11,394 nt of DNA from Phycisphaerales bacterium UBA966 (GTDB taxonomy: Bacteria; Planctomycetota; Phycisphaerae; Phycisphaerales; SM1A02), in assembly GCA_002292895.1 (NCBI GenBank), contig DBCE01000037.1:1-11394 (forward strand), given 5' to 3'. Every line of letters begins with the position of its first letter. Position 1 is the first letter of the stretch. The notes below the pieces were generated by a model that worked only from the letters and a program-made list of their open reading frames with translations, ran no database searches and was not told the DNA's origin. A program made the translations under genes and the position numbers. Of the stretch, positions 8,146 through 11,394 are shown piece after piece.

Positions 8146-10260
8146 TTACTGGTTGGCCAACACCTCAAGCTTGAGACGCTCCGGCATCTGCCGATAGGTG
8201 AGCGGCTCCATGCTTGCTGCGGCGCGACCCTGGGTCATCGAACGCAGCGCGGTGGTGTAACCAAACAGCTCGCTGAGCGGCACTTCGGCAGTGATCTGCC
8301 GCGATGCGCCGCGCATTTCGCTGTCGATGATCTGGCCACGACGGCTCGCCACGTCGCCCGAGACGTTTCCGAAGAATTCGTCAGGGGTGGTGATGACCAC
8401 CTTCATGATCGGCTCAAGGAGCGCTGGGCCCGCGCGGGTGAACGCCTCGCGGAATGCCATTGCACCAGCTTGTTCGAACGCGATCTGGTTGGAGTCAACA
8501 TCATGGGACGAACCGAACACCAGGTCAACGCGAACGTTGATGACTGGGTAGCCACCGATGACGCCGCTTGCGGCAGCCTGGCGGATTCCGTACTCAACGC
8601 TCGGGATGAACTCGCGCGGGATGGCGCCACCTGGCACTGCATCCACGAACACCACGCCGTTCTCCATGTCCAGCTCCTCAGCCTCCGCCTCTTCGGCAGT
8701 GATTGGGCTGATGGTCACCACGGCATCGCCGTACTGACCACGACCACCGGTCTGCTTCTTGAACAGACCGCGAACATCCTTGGCGGTACCGGTGATGGTT
8801 TCGCGGTAACTGACGCGGGGCTTGCCCACGTTCACGCCGATCTTCATGTCGCGGACCAGCTTGTTCTTGATGATTTCCAAGTGCAATTCACCCATGCCGC
8901 TGATGATCGTCTCGCCGGTCTCCTCGTTGTAGTTGGAGCGGAACGACGGATCTTCGCGACGAATGGTGGTGAGTGCTTCACCAAGCTTCTTCTTGTCATC
9001 GGCCGTCTGTGGCTCGATCGACATACTGATCACGGGCTCTGGGAACGTCATGCGCTCCAAGATGATCGGCTTGTCTTGGTCGCACAGGGTGTCTCCCGTG
9101 AAGGAGTCCTTCAAGCCAACCACTGCCACGATCTGGCCGGGGCCAGTGGCATCAAGAGCGGTGCGGTTCTGCGCGTGCATTTCGTAGAGACGACTGACGT
9201 TCTCCTTGCGGCCGTTGACCGGATTGAGAACGCGCATGCCCTTCTCAAGCTTGCCCGAGTAGACGCGGATGTAGGTGAGCGTTCCGGCAACGTCAGCAAC
9301 CACCTTGAAGACCAGCGCGCTGAACGGCGCGTCTTCCGAGTGAGGACGACTCATCTGAATGCTCGGATCGTTCGGATCCACACCGGACACGTCTGGACGC
9401 TCGGTTGGATTCGGCAGGTACTCAACAACCGCGTCAAGCACGCTCTGAATACCAACGTACTTGAGTGCGGAGCCGCACAGCACTGGGAAGCACTTCAGGC
9501 CGATCACGCTGCGACGCAGCGATGCCTTGAGTTCTTCCACGGTGATGGTGGAAGGATCGGTGAGGAACTTCTCGGTGAGTGAATCATCGATTTCCGCGAT
9601 CTTTTCCACCATTTCGCCGCGCCACAGTTCAGCAGCGTCTTGCAGGTCGGCAGGAATGTCCTTGATGGTGACGTTCACGCCCTGATCTTCAGCGGTCCAG
9701 TACATGGCCTTCATGGTCATCAAGTCGATGATGCCCTTGAAGTCGTTGCCGAAGCCGATTGGAATCTGGATGGCGATGGCGTTTGCGCCCAAGCGCGTGC
9801 GCAGCGACTTGAAGCTGAAGTCAAAGTCAGCACCAAGCTTGTCCATCTTGTTGATCAAGCACATACGCGGCACGCCGTAACGGTCGGCCTGGCGCCACAC
9901 GGTTTCGGACTGCGCTTCAACGCCTTCCTTGCCGTCGAACACGGCCACTGCGCCATCGAGCACGCGGAGCGATCGCTCTACTTCGATGGTGAAGTCAACG
10001 TGTCCCGGGGTGTCGATCAGATTGATCTTGTAATCATCGCCACGGAAGGTGTACGGGCAAGTGGTTGCAGCACTCTGGATGGTGATGCCGCGCTCTTGTT
10101 CTTCCTGCAGGCTGTCCATGGTGGCGGTGCCTTCATGCACTTCACCGACCTTGTAGATCTTGCCTGTGTAGAAAAGAATGCGCTCAGTGACGGTGGTCTT
10201 ACCAGCGTCGATGTGGGCGCAGATTCCGATATTGCGAACCTTATTGAGGTCAATGGCCAT
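8146..10260 (-). CDS. fusA: Elongation factor G, spdEFG1-like
   Basis: This is the translational GTPase that moves tRNA and mRNA through the ribosome. It is full length (704 residues). The G domain has AHIDAGKT at 15-22, switch I ending in RGIT at 57-60, DTPGH at 83-87, NKMD at 137-140 and GSAL at 263-266. Domains II-III follow (SGMGELHLEI at 454-463), then domain IV, with the conserved HDVDSN tip at 586-591, and domain V with TQGRA near 676-680. Details resemble the spdEFG1 / mitochondrial EF-G1 group more than the canonical str-operon EF-G: MDSLQEEQERGITIQSAAT in switch I, SALKYVGIQSVLDAVVEYLPNP around 264-285, and EPVISMSIEP at 408-417. A short acidic insertion (about 520-533) lies in domain IV. 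It is not beside rpsL, rpsG or tuf. ATG 10260 gives the usual MAIDLNKVRNIGI opening. Confidence 0.97.
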   Translation of the reverse strand: MAIDLNKVRNIGICAHIDAGKTTVTERILFYTGKIYKVGEVHEGTATMDSLQEEQERGITIQSAATTCPYTFRGDDYKINLIDTPGHVDFTIEVERSLRVLDGAVAVFDGKEGVEAQSETVWRQADRYGVPRMCLINKMDKLGADFDFSFKSLRTRLGANAIAIQIPIGFGNDFKGIIDLMTMKAMYWTAEDQGVNVTIKDIPADLQDAAELWRGEMVEKIAEIDDSLTEKFLTDPSTITVEELKASLRRSVIGLKCFPVLCGSALKYVGIQSVLDAVVEYLPNPTERPDVSGVDPNDPSIQMSRPHSEDAPFSALVFKVVADVAGTLTYIRVYSGKLEKGMRVLNPVNGRKENVSRLYEMHAQNRTALDATGPGQIVAVVGLKDSFTGDTLCDQDKPIILERMTFPEPVISMSIEPQTADDKKKLGEALTTIRREDPSFRSNYNEETGETIISGMGELHLEIIKNKLVRDMKIGVNVGKPRVSYRETITGTAKDVRGLFKKQTGGRGQYGDAVVTISPITAEEAEAEELDMENGVVFVDAVPGGAIPREFIPSVEYGIRQAAASGVIGGYPVINVRVDLVFGSSHDVDSNQIAFEQAGAMAFREAFTRAGPALLEPIMKVVITTPDEFFGNVSGDVASRRGQIIDSEMRGASRQITAEVPLSELFGYTTALRSMTQGRAAASMEPLTYRQMPERLKLEVLANQ

Positions 10261-10304
10261 TGGTCTTTATCCGTGGAAGTGGGCGAAAAAAAGTTAGATT
10301 GGGG

Positions 10305-10333
10305 AGGATATCGCGGCGTGGCAGATGCCACAA
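10305..10333 (-). promoter_or_regulatory. Possible sigma-70-like promoter of fusA
   Basis: On the minus strand TTGTGG (10333-10328) and TATCCT (10310-10305) are separated by exactly 17 bases in the gap between the RNase HII-like gene and fusA. Transcription would start near 10298, giving a leader of about 40 bases that includes a run of seven T. The -35 box matches the consensus poorly and overlaps a small inverted repeat (10318-10331, GTGGC/GCCAC), so the call is weak. Confidence 0.3.
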
Positions 10334-10365
10334 GCCGGAGGGCATTTGGGGTGTTATCGGCGGCT

Positions 10366-11394
10366 TTAGCGGGTGCGAACAAGGGCTTCGTCAGGAATGC
10401 CCAAAGTGCGAGCGGCGGGGCCCACTTGTTCCATCCAGCGTCTGCCGTCCTGAACATAGCCCGCAGTTGGCTTCAGTTCAGCCACATGGTGTGCAAAGAA
10501 CGCGTTCATGCGGCGCATGTGCAGTTCGCGGGTGAACTTGGCAGCCATGGAAGCCAGGGCGATGGGCAGGTTGCGCCCCTCGCCGCCAAGTTCAAAGCTG
10601 ATGGTGATGCCGTGCGCCGGCGTGGCGCCCCCGCCGATCGCTGGAAACTCCAAGCGATAGCGAGAGAGCGCGTCTGATTCATCGATGATCCGAATGCGCG
10701 CTTCCGGAAAGCTCGTCTGCAGCGGTTCGCGGTAACTGGTGCGTCCGCCTTGGCGGTCAAGTGCGATCCACGCGTCGATTCCATGTTCAACTGCAGCGAC
10801 GCGCACGCGTTCCACATGGCGCATCGCGGCCATGAAGTTGATGGTGGCTTTGTTGGAGATTTGTGCTGCTTGCGCGTTGAACTCGCGCGCGTCAATGGCA
10901 CGAACGCGCAGTTCCAAGCAGGACATGTTGCCCTTGGTCAGCGTGGTGCGCAACATGCTGGCGGCGATACGTAGGGCGGGCGCATCGTTCCCAACAGGAA
11001 GCGGCAAGGACGCTGAATGCCACGCATCACCGATCGGAGGCGGTGTCGGCGAGGCGCCGAGTGCCGCAAGCAGGGCAGCATCGGACTCCCATGCATTGGG
11101 CGCACCGGGGCACGCGGATGCAAACGCACTCACGCCGCGCTCAAGATGGCGCAGTGGATGACCAACCGCATCTTTTGCGCCCTTGAGTTTCTTGCTGTCT
11201 TCAATCGCGATGCGATGTCGACGGTCAGTGGTGGTGCGACACACCGCGGGTGCAAGCGCGCGCCACAGGCAGGGCGGGCGGACGTCCGCCAGGGCGGGTT
11301 CGCGCACTTCGGGCAGCACAAACATCGCGCAGCCCACGCAGAGTGGGCCCAGCAGCGGGCCGTAGCCGGCTTCGTCGATGCCTGCGTAGAGGAG
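10366..11394 (-). CDS. RNase HII-like protein, extended, 5' end outside window
   Basis: The reading frame stays open to the window edge, so 342 codons are visible and only a few N-terminal residues are probably missing. RNase HII cleaves RNA in RNA/DNA hybrids and removes ribonucleotides from DNA. Family signs, in visible numbering: GIDEAGYGPLLGPL at 5-18 (catalytic Asp7, Glu8; usual form GxDExGRGPLxGP), EDSKKLKG at 65-72, IALDRQGGR at 210-218 (Asp213, third acid), ASMAAKFTRE at 281-290 (family form AASxxAKVxRD) and GYVQDGRRW at 312-320 near the C-terminus. The protein is much longer than a typical ~200-residue RNase HII, with extra sequence between DEAG and DSKKL and around 90-165. The position of the fourth Asp (GD before the AAS motif) appears as Glu272. 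It may be a lineage-specific relative rather than the housekeeping enzyme. fusA follows on the same strand after 105 bases. Confidence 0.75.
   Translation of the reverse strand, partial: LLYAGIDEAGYGPLLGPLCVGCAMFVLPEVREPALADVRPPCLWRALAPAVCRTTTDRRHRIAIEDSKKLKGAKDAVGHPLRHLERGVSAFASACPGAPNAWESDAALLAALGASPTPPPIGDAWHSASLPLPVGNDAPALRIAASMLRTTLTKGNMSCLELRVRAIDAREFNAQAAQISNKATINFMAAMRHVERVRVAAVEHGIDAWIALDRQGGRTSYREPLQTSFPEARIRIIDESDALSRYRLEFPAIGGGATPAHGITISFELGGEGRNLPIALASMAAKFTRELHMRRMNAFFAHHVAELKPTAGYVQDGRRWMEQVGPAARTLGIPDEALVRTR

Noticed and set aside
8083..9582. A 499-codon open frame on the plus strand, opposite fusA
   Set aside because: It lies wholly antisense to a clear full-length EF-G. GC-rich codon bias keeps the opposite frame open, and its composition (many His, Asp, Leu, Val) is that of a mirror of EF-G codons. 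No domain is recognisable.
10286..10292. Run of seven T on the minus strand as an intrinsic terminator of the RNase HII-like gene
   Set aside because: The nearest inverted repeat (10318-10331) ends 25 bases before the T-run, too far for a standard hairpin-plus-U-tract terminator.
9640..10677. A 345-codon open frame on the plus strand
   Set aside because: It is antisense to the start of fusA and the end of the RNase HII-like gene, and spans the gap between them. It shows no motif of its own.

Overview
The window is GC-rich and densely coding, with seven protein genes, no RNA genes, no CRISPR and no recognisable mobile element. Gene content suggests a member of the Planctomycetota (perhaps Phycisphaerae) or a relative. 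The elongation factor G has features of the spdEFG1 / mitochondrial EF-G1 type found in planctomycetes, spirochaetes and some deltaproteobacteria. A Gld-like ABC / auxiliary protein / DUF4340 operon is also present, and most starts lack a strong Shine-Dalgarno sequence. The taxonomic call is inference; no rRNA is present.

Layout. Plus strand, 56-5207: a three-gene operon joined by two 4-base ATGA overlaps. It encodes an ABC-2 type ATPase like GldA, a large membrane protein that appears to fuse a GldF-like permease to a GldG-like periplasmic auxiliary domain, and a membrane-anchored DUF4340 protein. Together they look like one envelope transport or envelope-remodelling machine of unknown substrate.

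Minus strand, 5229-11394 (read right to left): a divergent RNase HII-like protein cut by the window edge, then fusA (EF-G) with a possible promoter in front and a hairpin terminator behind. Next come a six-pass membrane SpoIIE/PP2C-type phosphatase and ribD, the riboflavin deaminase/reductase. The phosphatase and ribD overlap by four bases (GTGA) and are probably translationally coupled. The two strand blocks converge in a gap of only 21 bases (5208-5228), where I see no clear terminator.

The points most worth following are the GldF-GldG fusion, the extended RNase HII-like protein with an apparent Asp-to-Glu change at an active-site position, and the phosphatase-ribD coupling. I found nothing I can defend as an entirely new system.
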